In this document: one piece after another, positions 8,291 through 15,894 of the stretch
How the letters are laid out: each line of letters begins with the position of its first letter
How positions within the stretch are numbered: position 1 is the first letter of the stretch
From: Actinomycetes bacterium
GTDB taxonomy: Bacteria > Actinomycetota > Acidimicrobiia > Acidimicrobiales > JAJZXF01
Reading direction: 5' to 3'
Assembly (NCBI GenBank): GCA_021802485.1
Contig: JAJZXF010000021.1
Coordinates: forward strand, 1 to 34,740
DNA length: 34,740 nucleotides
Notes under the pieces: model-generated
The model's database searches: none
The model's input: the letters and a program-made list of their open reading frames with translations, nothing else
What the model was told of the DNA's origin: nothing
Position numbers and translations under genes: made by a program

Positions 8291-9202
8291 GTGAGCCCGG
8301 AGGAGATGCCCAGCTTGGACAGTTCATCTGACAGCGACCCGAACGAGCAGGGCAAGCCCGATCGGTCGCCCGATCGGTTGGGAGAGCCCAGCGGCTCTGG
8401 CATGCAGCCGGGAGGACCTGAGCGGCCACGATCCACCAGGAGGTCCACGATGTGGATCCTTGTCGTGGTGACGGTCGTAGTTCTCGCGGGTCTCGGAACG
8501 GGGCTTGGCTTTGCGCTTACCGGTAGCTCTGCCGGGGCCAAGGGCACACGGGTGAAGCAGCGCGCTCGCCTCGTTGCACGATATCCATCGGTGATGGGCC
8601 CCGAGGGTGTCCCCGTGCCCACAGCGCCGGTTCTTGCATCCACTGCGTCTATGGCTCACGGCCAGCCGGTCGATGGCATCCTATGCGAAGTCAACCCGAA
8701 GTTGATCTTGCACGTTCATACCCACCTCGCGGTGTTCGTGAACGGGTCGCCACGCCAGATACCCTATGGAATTGGGATAGTCCCACCTCGCCAGCTGCAG
8801 TTCACGCTGAACGGAGTCTTCGCTGTGAACGGGAAGTGCCTGTACTGGCTGCATACCCACGCTGCCGACGGCATTATCCATATCGAGACCCCCGTGCGCC
8901 GCAAGTTCACCCTGGGAGATTTTTTCGATATCTGGGGACAGCCCCTCGGACCCGACCAGGTTGGACCGGCGCAAGGGCCGGTTACTGCGTTCGTAAACGG
9001 TAAGCGCTTTAGTGGCAATCCGCGGAACATCCTCCTCGGCAAGGTGGTTGTCATACAGCTCGATGTCGGCCAGCCAGCTCCTGCTCCGGTGCCTGTGCAT
9101 TTCCCACCTGCGCTTGCAGGAAAGCGGGGTGCTGGAGCAAATTCCGGCTGTTCGGCGACCGCTCAGGTATGTAAACCGGTTGCACAACATCTGAAGGGCT
9201 AG
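8291..9202 (+). CDS. Membrane-anchored His-rich protein of unknown function
   Basis: I do not recognise a named family. The protein (about 303 residues from GTG 8291; ATG 8279 is possible) has an acidic, Pro/Ser-rich cytoplasmic stretch, then one transmembrane segment (MWILVVVTVVVLAGLGTGLG, roughly residues 54-74), and an exported domain. That domain contains HVHTHLAVFVNG, CLYWLHTHAADGIIHIE and FTLGDFFDIWGQPLGP. The clustered HxHTH, LHTH and IIHIE motifs together with Cys residues suggest a surface metal-binding site, perhaps iron or copper, but this is inference. The tail CSATAQVC could form a disulphide. The last 32 coding bases are nearly duplicated 71 bases further on. Confidence 0.65.
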   Translation: MSPEEMPSLDSSSDSDPNEQGKPDRSPDRLGEPSGSGMQPGGPERPRSTRRSTMWILVVVTVVVLAGLGTGLGFALTGSSAGAKGTRVKQRARLVARYPSVMGPEGVPVPTAPVLASTASMAHGQPVDGILCEVNPKLILHVHTHLAVFVNGSPRQIPYGIGIVPPRQLQFTLNGVFAVNGKCLYWLHTHAADGIIHIETPVRRKFTLGDFFDIWGQPLGPDQVGPAQGPVTAFVNGKRFSGNPRNILLGKVVVIQLDVGQPAPAPVPVHFPPALAGKRGAGANSGCSATAQVCKPVAQHLKG

Positions 9203-9271
9203 AATCTCTTGACACCATAACCAGATAGGTATACGTTCCATGTAAATCGGTTGCGCAACATCTGAAGGGCT
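9169..9271 (+). repeat. Two 32-bp imperfect direct repeats flanking a promoter
   Basis: Positions 9169-9200 and 9240-9271 are identical at 30 of 32 bases. The first copy encodes the C-terminus of the His-rich protein; the second is non-coding in front of the transporter gene. The two differences are codon-like (CCG to TCG, GCA to GCG). The unit offset is 71 bases, and a promoter sits between the copies. Confidence 0.85.
9209..9237 (+). promoter_or_regulatory. Sigma-A-type promoter for the MFS transporter
   Basis: A perfect TTGACA (9209-9214) is followed by TATACG (9230-9235, spacing 15) or TACGTT (9232-9237, spacing 17). It lies about 70 bases upstream of the transporter start, giving a leader that contains the second copy of the 32-bp repeat. 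Confidence 0.6.
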
Positions 9272-9307
9272 CGTGAGGAGGCCTTGGCTCAGCGGACAGG
9301 AGGCTGG

Positions 9308-10981
9308 ATGGAAGGGTCGGATCGAGGTGGAATCGTAGCGGGATTTAGCCATCCGATGTCATTCTGGTCCGGAGCAGCCGCAGTCACCGTTGGGGTTCTG
9401 CTGCAGTTGCCCATGTATTTCAATGCGCGGCATCAGCACTTCGTACTCCGAGGAATGCCGATGGATTCGGAGATGCTGATAGGCATGGTGCTAATGGTTG
9501 TGGGTCTCGCCCTCGTAGCCTACGGCCTGGTGGTTCGTAGCCCATCTGGGTCCTCGGGCAAACCGCGGGGGACAAGCATCGATGTCCGGGCTCTAGACGG
9601 CGCCCGCATCAGCACAGCGCATATCCGCCTCATGGTCGTCCTTGCGGTGGCAATCGCAATCGACACCCTGAAGCCGTACACCTTTACCTTTATCCTCCCT
9701 GGTGTTGCCAAGGAGTATGGCCTCAGCTCGCCTGCACATCATGTGCTTGGGCACGCGCCGGTTGCGCTCCTGCCGTTCTTTGGCATTCTCGGCACGGCAC
9801 TTGGTTCCTTCGTCTGGGGCTACTTGGGCGACAAGATGGGCCGCCGGGCTTCAATGCTTCTCGCGTCTATGATCTTCATCGGCTCGTCGGCCTGCGGAGC
9901 GATGCCCGCATTTTGGGAAAACCAGGTGATGTGCTTCATCATGGGACTTGCTGTCGGGGGTTTCTTGCCAATCGCATACTCACTTCTGGTTGAGACCGTG
10001 CCGTCTGAGCGAAGAGGCCAGGTTGTGGTGCTCGTAGCAGGTGTCGGAACCGCAGCCGGGTTCCTGCTCGCGAGCCTGTCTGCGCACTGGTTGATACCCC
10101 TGTTCAACTGGCGGGTTATGTGGTTCCTGGGTATCCCAACTGGCGTTGCGCTGATCGCCTTGAACCAGTTCATGCCGGAGTCGCCGCGGTTCTTGCTAGC
10201 CATGGGACGTGACGAGGAGGCCCTGGCGATCATGCGGACCTTCGGCGCTGCGATTGTCGAGGCTGTGCCTGGGGAAGGAGAGGACGGAATGCCCGCAATG
10301 GCCTATTCCTCTTCCAAGAGCAGCGTTCGTGAGCTTTTTCACCGCCCGTTCACGGGGCTCACGTCTTCGCTGGTGCTCTACGGGCTCGCTTGGGGAGTCG
10401 TTAGCTTTGGCTTCATAGTCTGGCTGCCCACCGATGTTGCCAGCGCGCGTACCGCAATCGATCAGGCCCAGATCACAGCGATCCTTTCGGAAGCAGCGGT
10501 ATTTTCCATTCCTGGCGCTGTCTTTGCCGCCTGGCTCTATGGCCGTAGTGCGAAGGTCGCCATGGTCTTCTTTTCCGCTACGTGCGCTGCAAGCCTGGGT
10601 CTCTTCGCGGTATTTGGCTCCCAGATCACATCGGACTCCATTGTTCTGACTACGCTGCTTGTGGTTCTACTCGTTTCGATGTGGGGCTCGATCTCTGTGC
10701 TATGCCCGTACAGCGCGGAGGTATATCCGACCCGCATGCGCTCCAGCGGAGCGGGTATTGCTGCTGGTGCTAGCAAGCTTGGTGGCGTGGTCGCACTGGC
10801 TCTTGCTGTGCTTGCGATCTCACCCCCGAGCCTCACCGGCGCAGCGGGGGTGTCAGCTGCCCCAATGTTGGCGGCAGCTGTTGCGATCGCAGTTGTGGGC
10901 GTCGAGACTGCCCGTAGGAGCCTCGACAGGTGTCCTCCACGCGGTCGGAACGTGGAATCGTCCCCAGTGGCTGTTCGCTAG
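9308..10981 (+). CDS. MFS transporter with two extra N-terminal membrane helices
   Basis: A 12-helix major facilitator domain begins near residue 105. It shows the MFS motif GYLGDKMGRRASM after helix 2, AVGGFLPIAYSLLVETVPSERRG, FMPESPRFLL before the central loop, and YPTRMRSSGAG in the C-terminal half. This pattern resembles the sugar-porter/SV2-like group. Ahead of it are two additional hydrophobic segments (FWSGAAAVTVGVLLQLPMYF and MLIGMVLMVVGLALVAYGLV), separated by the polar NARHQHFVLRGMPMDSE, giving about 14 helices. The ATG at 9308 is preferred because AGGAGG lies four bases upstream; a TTG 24 bases earlier is the only alternative. The substrate is not predictable. It converges with the radical-SAM gene and could export a modified peptide, but it could equally be unrelated. 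Confidence 0.85.
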   Translation: MEGSDRGGIVAGFSHPMSFWSGAAAVTVGVLLQLPMYFNARHQHFVLRGMPMDSEMLIGMVLMVVGLALVAYGLVVRSPSGSSGKPRGTSIDVRALDGARISTAHIRLMVVLAVAIAIDTLKPYTFTFILPGVAKEYGLSSPAHHVLGHAPVALLPFFGILGTALGSFVWGYLGDKMGRRASMLLASMIFIGSSACGAMPAFWENQVMCFIMGLAVGGFLPIAYSLLVETVPSERRGQVVVLVAGVGTAAGFLLASLSAHWLIPLFNWRVMWFLGIPTGVALIALNQFMPESPRFLLAMGRDEEALAIMRTFGAAIVEAVPGEGEDGMPAMAYSSSKSSVRELFHRPFTGLTSSLVLYGLAWGVVSFGFIVWLPTDVASARTAIDQAQITAILSEAAVFSIPGAVFAAWLYGRSAKVAMVFFSATCAASLGLFAVFGSQITSDSIVLTTLLVVLLVSMWGSISVLCPYSAEVYPTRMRSSGAGIAAGASKLGGVVALALAVLAISPPSLTGAAGVSAAPMLAAAVAIAVVGVETARRSLDRCPPRGRNVESSPVAVR

Positions 10982-11029
10982 CAAATCTCCGCTGGTAATG
11001 TCCGCGCAACAGCTCGGCCAAGCGCGCTT

Positions 11030-12439
11030 CTATCCCTTCCGATCTGCGATGTTCAAGTCGAAGGTGGTGTGCGTGTCGTCGTCCCAGCCGTCCCACAGGT
11101 ATGCTTCCTCGCGCCCATCTGCGATGAGGCGCATTGCGTAGCGAGCCTGCTCCTGGTAAAAGCCACAGAACGCTCCTCGATGCAGGCTGTCGCCTGCAAG
11201 TTCATGTGCTTCGGCGGGGCAGGGAGCGCCACAGAAGTGGCGAAAGGCGCAGTGCTCGCACGGTTCGATCATCTCGACGCCGCGTTGCGTGACGGAGCGG
11301 AAGGCGCTGGTGTCGAAGCAGTGCTGAAGGTCGCCGCTGAAGATGTTGCCGCCTTTGAAGCCTTCGATGCCGATGAACTCACTACAGGGGAAGAGAGCTC
11401 CGTGTGCATCGACAGCGAAGAAGCAACGGCCGCCGCCACACGGGGAGATGTCGCACATGAGACGCCGCGCGGTTGGTGCAACGATTGCAAGTAAGATATT
11501 TGCGAAGTTCGCGACTATCAGCTTGCGTCCGGTCTCCAGGTACAGCTGGTAGCTGCGATCGAGAGCCCGCGTGTACGCTGCTGCTAGATCGAGGTCTGAA
11601 GGACGAACTCGCCTGCCCCCGTCCAGGGTGCACCGCACCGGGTTCAGCATGCAGGTGGGCACCTCCAGACTGTGGAGGAGTTCCACCATGCGGGTAAGAT
11701 GCTCGAGGTTCTCTGATGTAGCGGTGCATATAACCGAGTAGCTTTCGTAGCCGCGCAAGGAATCGAGAGCCTTGAGCACCCGGTCGTGTACGCTATGTCC
11801 TGAGAAGGTGTGCCGAGTGCGGTCCGTTATCTCGGCAAGCGGACCGTCAAGGGAAAGGCCGATGCTCACCTGTCGCGAGGTCAGGAACTCGATTGCTCCG
11901 TCGTCGAGGAGCGTTCCGTTCGTCTGGATTCCGAACACGAAGTCTTCACCGAAGTGGTCTATCGCCGTAAAGATGGCTTTCCGGTTCATAAGAGGTTCGG
12001 AGCCATGGAAGATCACCTGCGGTCGGTCATTGGCAGGCATCGTCGGGTGGAAGAAGTCGCGAAGTGTCTCAAGTGCCCGGAACAGGTCGTCTCGTGACAT
12101 GTGAATCCCGTGCCTGCGCATTGCTTCTGGCAGGTAGCAATAGGTGCAGTTGAGATTGCATCGTTCAGTCGGGTTGAAGTAAACCGCCGACGGCGTGAGG
12201 CCATACCGCAGGGTCTCCATCTCTGTTGCAAACTCATGCGCATGCTCTCGTACCATTTCCAGGAAGGCCGGATCGCAGATCAAATCTGCAAGCCGGTTCT
12301 TCTTGACGAGAGACCAGAACGCAGTGTCTGGCTCGACCAGAGCGATGTACTTCTCGTGGCCGATGTCCAGTGGTGCGAGCACTGGTCCATCACCGGCATT
12401 GGCCCGCGGCATATCGCGCTTGGCGGCGAGGTTGCTCAT
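11030..12439 (-). CDS. Peptide-modifying radical SAM/SPASM enzyme (CbpB-like)
   Basis: The protein (469 residues from ATG 12439) has a classic radical-SAM CxxxCxxC site, CNLNCTYC at Cys94/98/101, preceded by VYFNPTER. The core continues with QVIFHGSEPLMN and FGIQTNGTLL. The C-terminal SPASM region carries Cys-rich auxiliary-cluster motifs: CDISPCGGGRCFFAVDAHG, FPCSEF and CEHCAFRHFCGAPC. Such enzymes install thioether, C-C or similar crosslinks on ribosomal peptides. The gene lies immediately downstream of a 75-codon peptide gene; the frame is open back to a TTG at 12499 that overlaps the peptide stop, so translational coupling with that TTG start is possible. From memory the pair resembles the NCBI families 'CbpB' and 'CbpA'; an HMM search is needed to confirm. 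No iron-sulphur residue appears missing. Confidence 0.85.
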   Translation of the reverse strand: MSNLAAKRDMPRANAGDGPVLAPLDIGHEKYIALVEPDTAFWSLVKKNRLADLICDPAFLEMVREHAHEFATEMETLRYGLTPSAVYFNPTERCNLNCTYCYLPEAMRRHGIHMSRDDLFRALETLRDFFHPTMPANDRPQVIFHGSEPLMNRKAIFTAIDHFGEDFVFGIQTNGTLLDDGAIEFLTSRQVSIGLSLDGPLAEITDRTRHTFSGHSVHDRVLKALDSLRGYESYSVICTATSENLEHLTRMVELLHSLEVPTCMLNPVRCTLDGGRRVRPSDLDLAAAYTRALDRSYQLYLETGRKLIVANFANILLAIVAPTARRLMCDISPCGGGRCFFAVDAHGALFPCSEFIGIEGFKGGNIFSGDLQHCFDTSAFRSVTQRGVEMIEPCEHCAFRHFCGAPCPAEAHELAGDSLHRGAFCGFYQEQARYAMRLIADGREEAYLWDGWDDDTHTTFDLNIADRKG

Positions 12440-12495
12440 CGGTGGGTGTTGACCACTGCGACCGCCTGGGGTTTGCAGCTTGCCGAACGGTGCGC

Positions 12496-12723
12496 TCAAG
12501 AGCTGGTGGTCGTCAGCTGCTGGCTTTCCTCGCGGGCCGGCTGGTTTTGCGCAGCCCCGGGCTTGCCAGCACCGTCGACCAGCTTGCGCTGTGCCTCAAG
12601 ACTTTTCATCTCAACGGATCCATCGCGCTGTGCCCGCGTCAAGAGCACGTAGTGTGACAGACCGGTTCCGCTCGCCCGGCAGGTCTTGCGATATGAGATC
12701 ACTTCGGGTCGCTCAGATGTCAC
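12496..12723 (-). CDS. Small peptide, probable RiPP-type precursor of the radical SAM enzyme (CbpA-like)
   Basis: This 75-residue frame starts at GTG 12723 behind a strong AAAGGAG five bases upstream. The N-terminal third reads EVISYRKTCRASGTGLSHYV followed by LLTR: a compact block with one Cys, paired Tyr and a GTGLSHY motif. The remaining 50 residues are hydrophilic and low-complexity (Gln, Glu, Ser, Thr rich). It is directly upstream of, and abuts, the radical-SAM/SPASM gene on the same strand, the usual layout of a peptide precursor and its maturase. The core matches my recollection of the CbpA modified-peptide family. If so, the conserved block rather than the C-terminus may be what is modified, which is unlike leader-core RiPPs. 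The modification and role are unknown. Confidence 0.75.
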   Translation of the reverse strand: MTSERPEVISYRKTCRASGTGLSHYVLLTRAQRDGSVEMKSLEAQRKLVDGAGKPGAAQNQPAREESQQLTTTSS

Positions 12724-12816
12724 AGGTTCTCCTTTTATATACTCAAGCTAGTAACAAACGATACTATGTGTATAAACCTCAAGTTATCGCTTCGGGCATG
12801 AAACTATCACGGAGGT
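12724..12816. promoter_or_regulatory. AT-rich divergent promoter region with a TAGTA-N8-TACTA dyad
   Basis: Between the peptide gene and the helicase gene lies a stretch noticeably richer in A/T than its surroundings. It contains candidate -10 hexamers on the minus strand (TAGTAT, TATAAA) and an inverted repeat TAGTA-N8-TACTA at 12749-12766 that could be an operator. I cannot pair a good -35 with any of the -10 candidates, so exact promoters are unresolved. Confidence 0.4.
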
Positions 12817-12847
12817 CCCCCGGCTGGCATGGTGTGCCAGCCGGGGG
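12817..12847 (+). promoter_or_regulatory. Perfect 13-bp hairpin spanning the helicase ribosome binding site
   Basis: CCCCCGGCTGGCA (12817-12829), loop TGGTG, and TGCCAGCCGGGGG (12835-12847) form a perfect stem. The right arm supplies the GGGGGAG ribosome binding site of ATG 12856, and the left arm overlaps the alternative ATG 12829. There is no T-run, so it is not a standard terminator for plus-strand transcription. Translational masking of the helicase start is the simplest reading. Confidence 0.6.
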
Positions 12848-12855
12848 AGCGGCCC

Positions 12856-15800
12856 ATGCAACTGATGGACCCCGCGGCTAACGTTTGGCGAATGACGGCT
12901 GTTCTGAGTGAAGAATGCGACCTGCGGTCTGGTGAGGCGCAGGAGGAGGGCGGCCTTTCCCGAGACGAGCGCTCTGACGACGGGTGGCTAAGGGATCTCT
13001 TCGGTTACGAGGCGACCTTCATTCCCGGCGACCCCCCGAGAACGGGCCGCTTCGCTCTCTTTCAGGCAAGCGCCCCGGTTAGGCGTGCTATCTCACCTGA
13101 CGCGCTCCGGGCGAGAACCGGTGCCGTTGTGGACGAGCTGGAGGTAATCTTTCCGGCGGGGCGAACGGTTCGCCGGAGAATCGTAAGCGCTCTTTTTCTC
13201 TCGGTCGACGAGGCATTGCCGTTGCTGCTAGGGATCGACCGGGACTCCGCGGCCGCAAGCGTCATAGCGTGGTCGACGACGCTCACCGCGGGCCTCGGGC
13301 TGATCGCCCGTGGGCGGATCATTCCCGCAGTGACTCCCGGAGGGCATGATGGATGGAGGACAGGACCCCTCGACCCTGGTGACAATCGTCTCTTGGAAGC
13401 GCTTGCGGCTGCCCTCCCTCCAGTAGCCTTTGCACTGAGGCTTGATGGGCGCTCCCCACTCAGACTCCGTTCACCTGCAGTGCTCATCCGCTCTGTTTGG
13501 GACGCGCTCGCGGATGTCCTGCCACGATCCCCGGCTGCCCCTTTGATCGCCGGCACACCGCTGTTCAGTGCCAGCGAGCCCCAAGACGCAGCGGGTCTGG
13601 AGGCCTGGCTCGCGGAGGCAGGTCGGGGGCTCGAGGGTGGAGCCCAGGTTGCCCTGCGGGTCGAGCTTGACAACAGCCCTGCGGTGCAAGAAGCTCTGGA
13701 GCGACCGGAGGGCGAATCCGGCACGGCCGTGGAATTGGCGAGCGCTGCTCGCGACGGTTCCGCTTTGGTAGCGGCTGGGCAGGAGAGTTCGGCCCGGGCG
13801 ACTCTGCAGCTTACGAGTCGCGCTGATCCTAGCCTCGTCGTAGACGCCCGCGATCTCTTTGCCTCGCCAGCAGCAGTGCTTGCCCGATTCGGGGACGATG
13901 CTGAGACGGACCTTCTTCTCGCGTTACGGCGTGGCGCCAGGGCATGGAAGCCGCTTGAATCCCTACTGCGGGAGCGAGTACCCGGCGACCTCGCACTTGG
14001 AGATGACGACGTCGCGGATCTTCTGGGTGACGGTGCAGCAGCTCTCCAGGGGGCCGGGATCGAGGTGCTCTGGCCAACCGAGATCGTCACCGATGGGCTT
14101 GCGCTCCGTGCTGCAGTAACTGCGGCGCCCGGCGCTGTGGTCTCCGCGGGGCTGGACCTCAAGACCCTGCTTGAGTTCCGCTGGCAGGTTACGCTCGCTG
14201 GCGAGCTGCTCACCGATGATGAACTTGACCAGTTGGCGGAGGCAAAGCGGGGCCTCGTGCGCATCCGCGGCAGGTGGATTGCGGCCGATCCCGCTCTGCT
14301 CGCCCGCCTCCGCCGCCGCCGTTCACGGCGCCTCAGCATGGCAGAGGCACTTGGTGCTCTCCTCGCAGGTGAGATCGAGATCGACGGGGAACGGGTGCCG
14401 ATCGTGGCTGGCGGTTCGGTTGCCACCATCGCTGACCGTCTCCGATCTCTGGCGGATACGAGTTCTGTGGATCTTCCGGCCCCGCCAGGGCTCGCGGCGG
14501 AGTTGCGTCCCTACCAGCAGCGCGGGGTCGCCTGGTTGCACCAGATGTGTGAGCTGCGGATCGGGGGGTGCCTGGCGGATGATATGGGTCTCGGTAAGAC
14601 GATCCAGGTTATAGCGCTTCACCTCCACCGCAAGGCCTCCAAGGCGGGACCGACGCTTGTGATTTGCCCGACCTCGCTTCTTGGGAACTGGGAGCGTGAG
14701 TTGCACAGGTTCGCACCAGGGGTGCCGGTGCGGCGCTATCACGGTGGCGGGCGCCATCTCGATGAGATAGCAGCGGACGAGGTTGTCCTTGCCACCTACG
14801 GCGTCGTGCGCCGAGACCATAGCGAGCTCGCGGGGGCCGGCTTCTCACTTGTTGTCGCTGATGAGGCCCAGCAGGCGAAGAACCCACTTTCTGGCACTGC
14901 GCGGGCACTTCGGGCGATCCCGGCCGAAGTGCGTATAGCACTCTCGGGCACGCCGGTCGAGAATCGTCTCACCGAGCTGTGGTCCATTCTCGATTGGACT
15001 ACGCCTGGGCTTCTCGGTCCACTGGAGCGGTTTCGACGCACCGTGGCGCTTCCGATCGAACGCTACCGCGACCCTGCGGAGACAGAGCGGCTGGCAAACG
15101 TGGTTCGGCCGTTCCTCTTGAGAAGGCGAAAGACCGATCCCGCGATTGCGCCGGACCTGCCGCCGCGGACCGTTACGGACCACGCTGTAGCGCTAAGCAT
15201 CGAGCAGACGACGCTGTACGAGGCGGAAGTGCGCGAGGCTCTTTCCGCTATAGCAGCAGCGGAAGGCATGGAGCGTCGTGGCCTCGTCCTGCGTTTGCTT
15301 ACGGTGCTGAAGCAGATCTGCAACCACCCAGCTCAGTACCTGCACCAGCCTGGCCCGCTCTCAGGCCGGTCTGGCAAGCTCGCGGCCCTTGAGGACCTTA
15401 TCGAGGTCATTCTCGCGGAGAAGGAGTCGATCCTCGTCTTCAGCCAGTACGTCGAGATGTGCTCCCTGATAGAAGCTCGTCTCGCAGCGCTTGGCGTTGC
15501 GACCGTCTTTCTGCATGGCGGTGTGCCGGCGAAGAAGCGTGACGAGATGGTTGCAGCGTTCCAAGCGGGTGAAGCGCCGATCTTCCTCCTGTCCCTCAAA
15601 GCCGGTGGGCTGGGGCTGAACCTCACGAAGGCGACGCATGTCGTGCACTACGACCGCTGGTGGAACCCCGCTGTCGAAGACCAAGCGACCGACCGTGCTC
15701 ACCGTATCGGCCAGAAGCGCTCGGTGCAGGTCCATCGCTTCGTTGCGGAGGGAACCCTTGAGGATCGCATCGCGGAGCTACTCGAACGGAAACGCTCCCT

Positions 15801-15894
15801 TGCTGAGGCCGTGATCGGGGAGGGAGAGGCGTGGCTTACGGAGCTCTCGGATGACCAGCTAGCGGAGTTGGTCCGGCTCGGAGGCGGCGAATGA
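12856..15894 (+). CDS. SNF2-family DEAD/DEAH-type ATPase (bacterial Swi2/Snf2 helicase-like)
   Basis: The C-terminal half has all SNF2 motifs in order: CLADDMGLGKTIQVIAL (I), LVICPTSLLGNWERELHRFA (Ia), VVADEAQQAKN (II), ALSGTPVENRLTELWSILDW (III), ILVFSQYVEMCSLIEARLAA (IV), LLSLKAGGLGLNLTKATHVV (V) and DQATDRAHRIGQ (VI). The N-terminal 500 residues match the layout of the helicase-associated domain of actinobacterial SNF2 proteins. It is an ATP-driven double-stranded-DNA translocase by family, usually linked to transcription recycling or repair. At 1012 residues (ATG 12856) the length is normal. ATG 12829 is an alternative start; its GGAGG lies 13 bases away, while GGGGGAG lies eight bases before 12856. 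The stop overlaps the next start as ATGA. Confidence 0.93.
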   Translation: MQLMDPAANVWRMTAVLSEECDLRSGEAQEEGGLSRDERSDDGWLRDLFGYEATFIPGDPPRTGRFALFQASAPVRRAISPDALRARTGAVVDELEVIFPAGRTVRRRIVSALFLSVDEALPLLLGIDRDSAAASVIAWSTTLTAGLGLIARGRIIPAVTPGGHDGWRTGPLDPGDNRLLEALAAALPPVAFALRLDGRSPLRLRSPAVLIRSVWDALADVLPRSPAAPLIAGTPLFSASEPQDAAGLEAWLAEAGRGLEGGAQVALRVELDNSPAVQEALERPEGESGTAVELASAARDGSALVAAGQESSARATLQLTSRADPSLVVDARDLFASPAAVLARFGDDAETDLLLALRRGARAWKPLESLLRERVPGDLALGDDDVADLLGDGAAALQGAGIEVLWPTEIVTDGLALRAAVTAAPGAVVSAGLDLKTLLEFRWQVTLAGELLTDDELDQLAEAKRGLVRIRGRWIAADPALLARLRRRRSRRLSMAEALGALLAGEIEIDGERVPIVAGGSVATIADRLRSLADTSSVDLPAPPGLAAELRPYQQRGVAWLHQMCELRIGGCLADDMGLGKTIQVIALHLHRKASKAGPTLVICPTSLLGNWERELHRFAPGVPVRRYHGGGRHLDEIAADEVVLATYGVVRRDHSELAGAGFSLVVADEAQQAKNPLSGTARALRAIPAEVRIALSGTPVENRLTELWSILDWTTPGLLGPLERFRRTVALPIERYRDPAETERLANVVRPFLLRRRKTDPAIAPDLPPRTVTDHAVALSIEQTTLYEAEVREALSAIAAAEGMERRGLVLRLLTVLKQICNHPAQYLHQPGPLSGRSGKLAALEDLIEVILAEKESILVFSQYVEMCSLIEARLAALGVATVFLHGGVPAKKRDEMVAAFQAGEAPIFLLSLKAGGLGLNLTKATHVVHYDRWWNPAVEDQATDRAHRIGQKRSVQVHRFVAEGTLEDRIAELLERKRSLAEAVIGEGEAWLTELSDDQLAELVRLGGGE

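Noticed and set aside
13062-14429. 455-codon open frame on the minus strand inside the SNF2 gene
   Set aside because: It is antisense to a gene with all SNF2 motifs. Its Ser/Arg/Pro-rich composition is what a high-GC antisense frame gives, and it has no domain or ribosome binding site.
14840-14880. DEAQ instead of DEAH in SNF2 motif II as a possible inactivating change
   Set aside because: DEAQ-type motif II is common in bacterial SNF2 proteins, so it does not indicate loss of activity.
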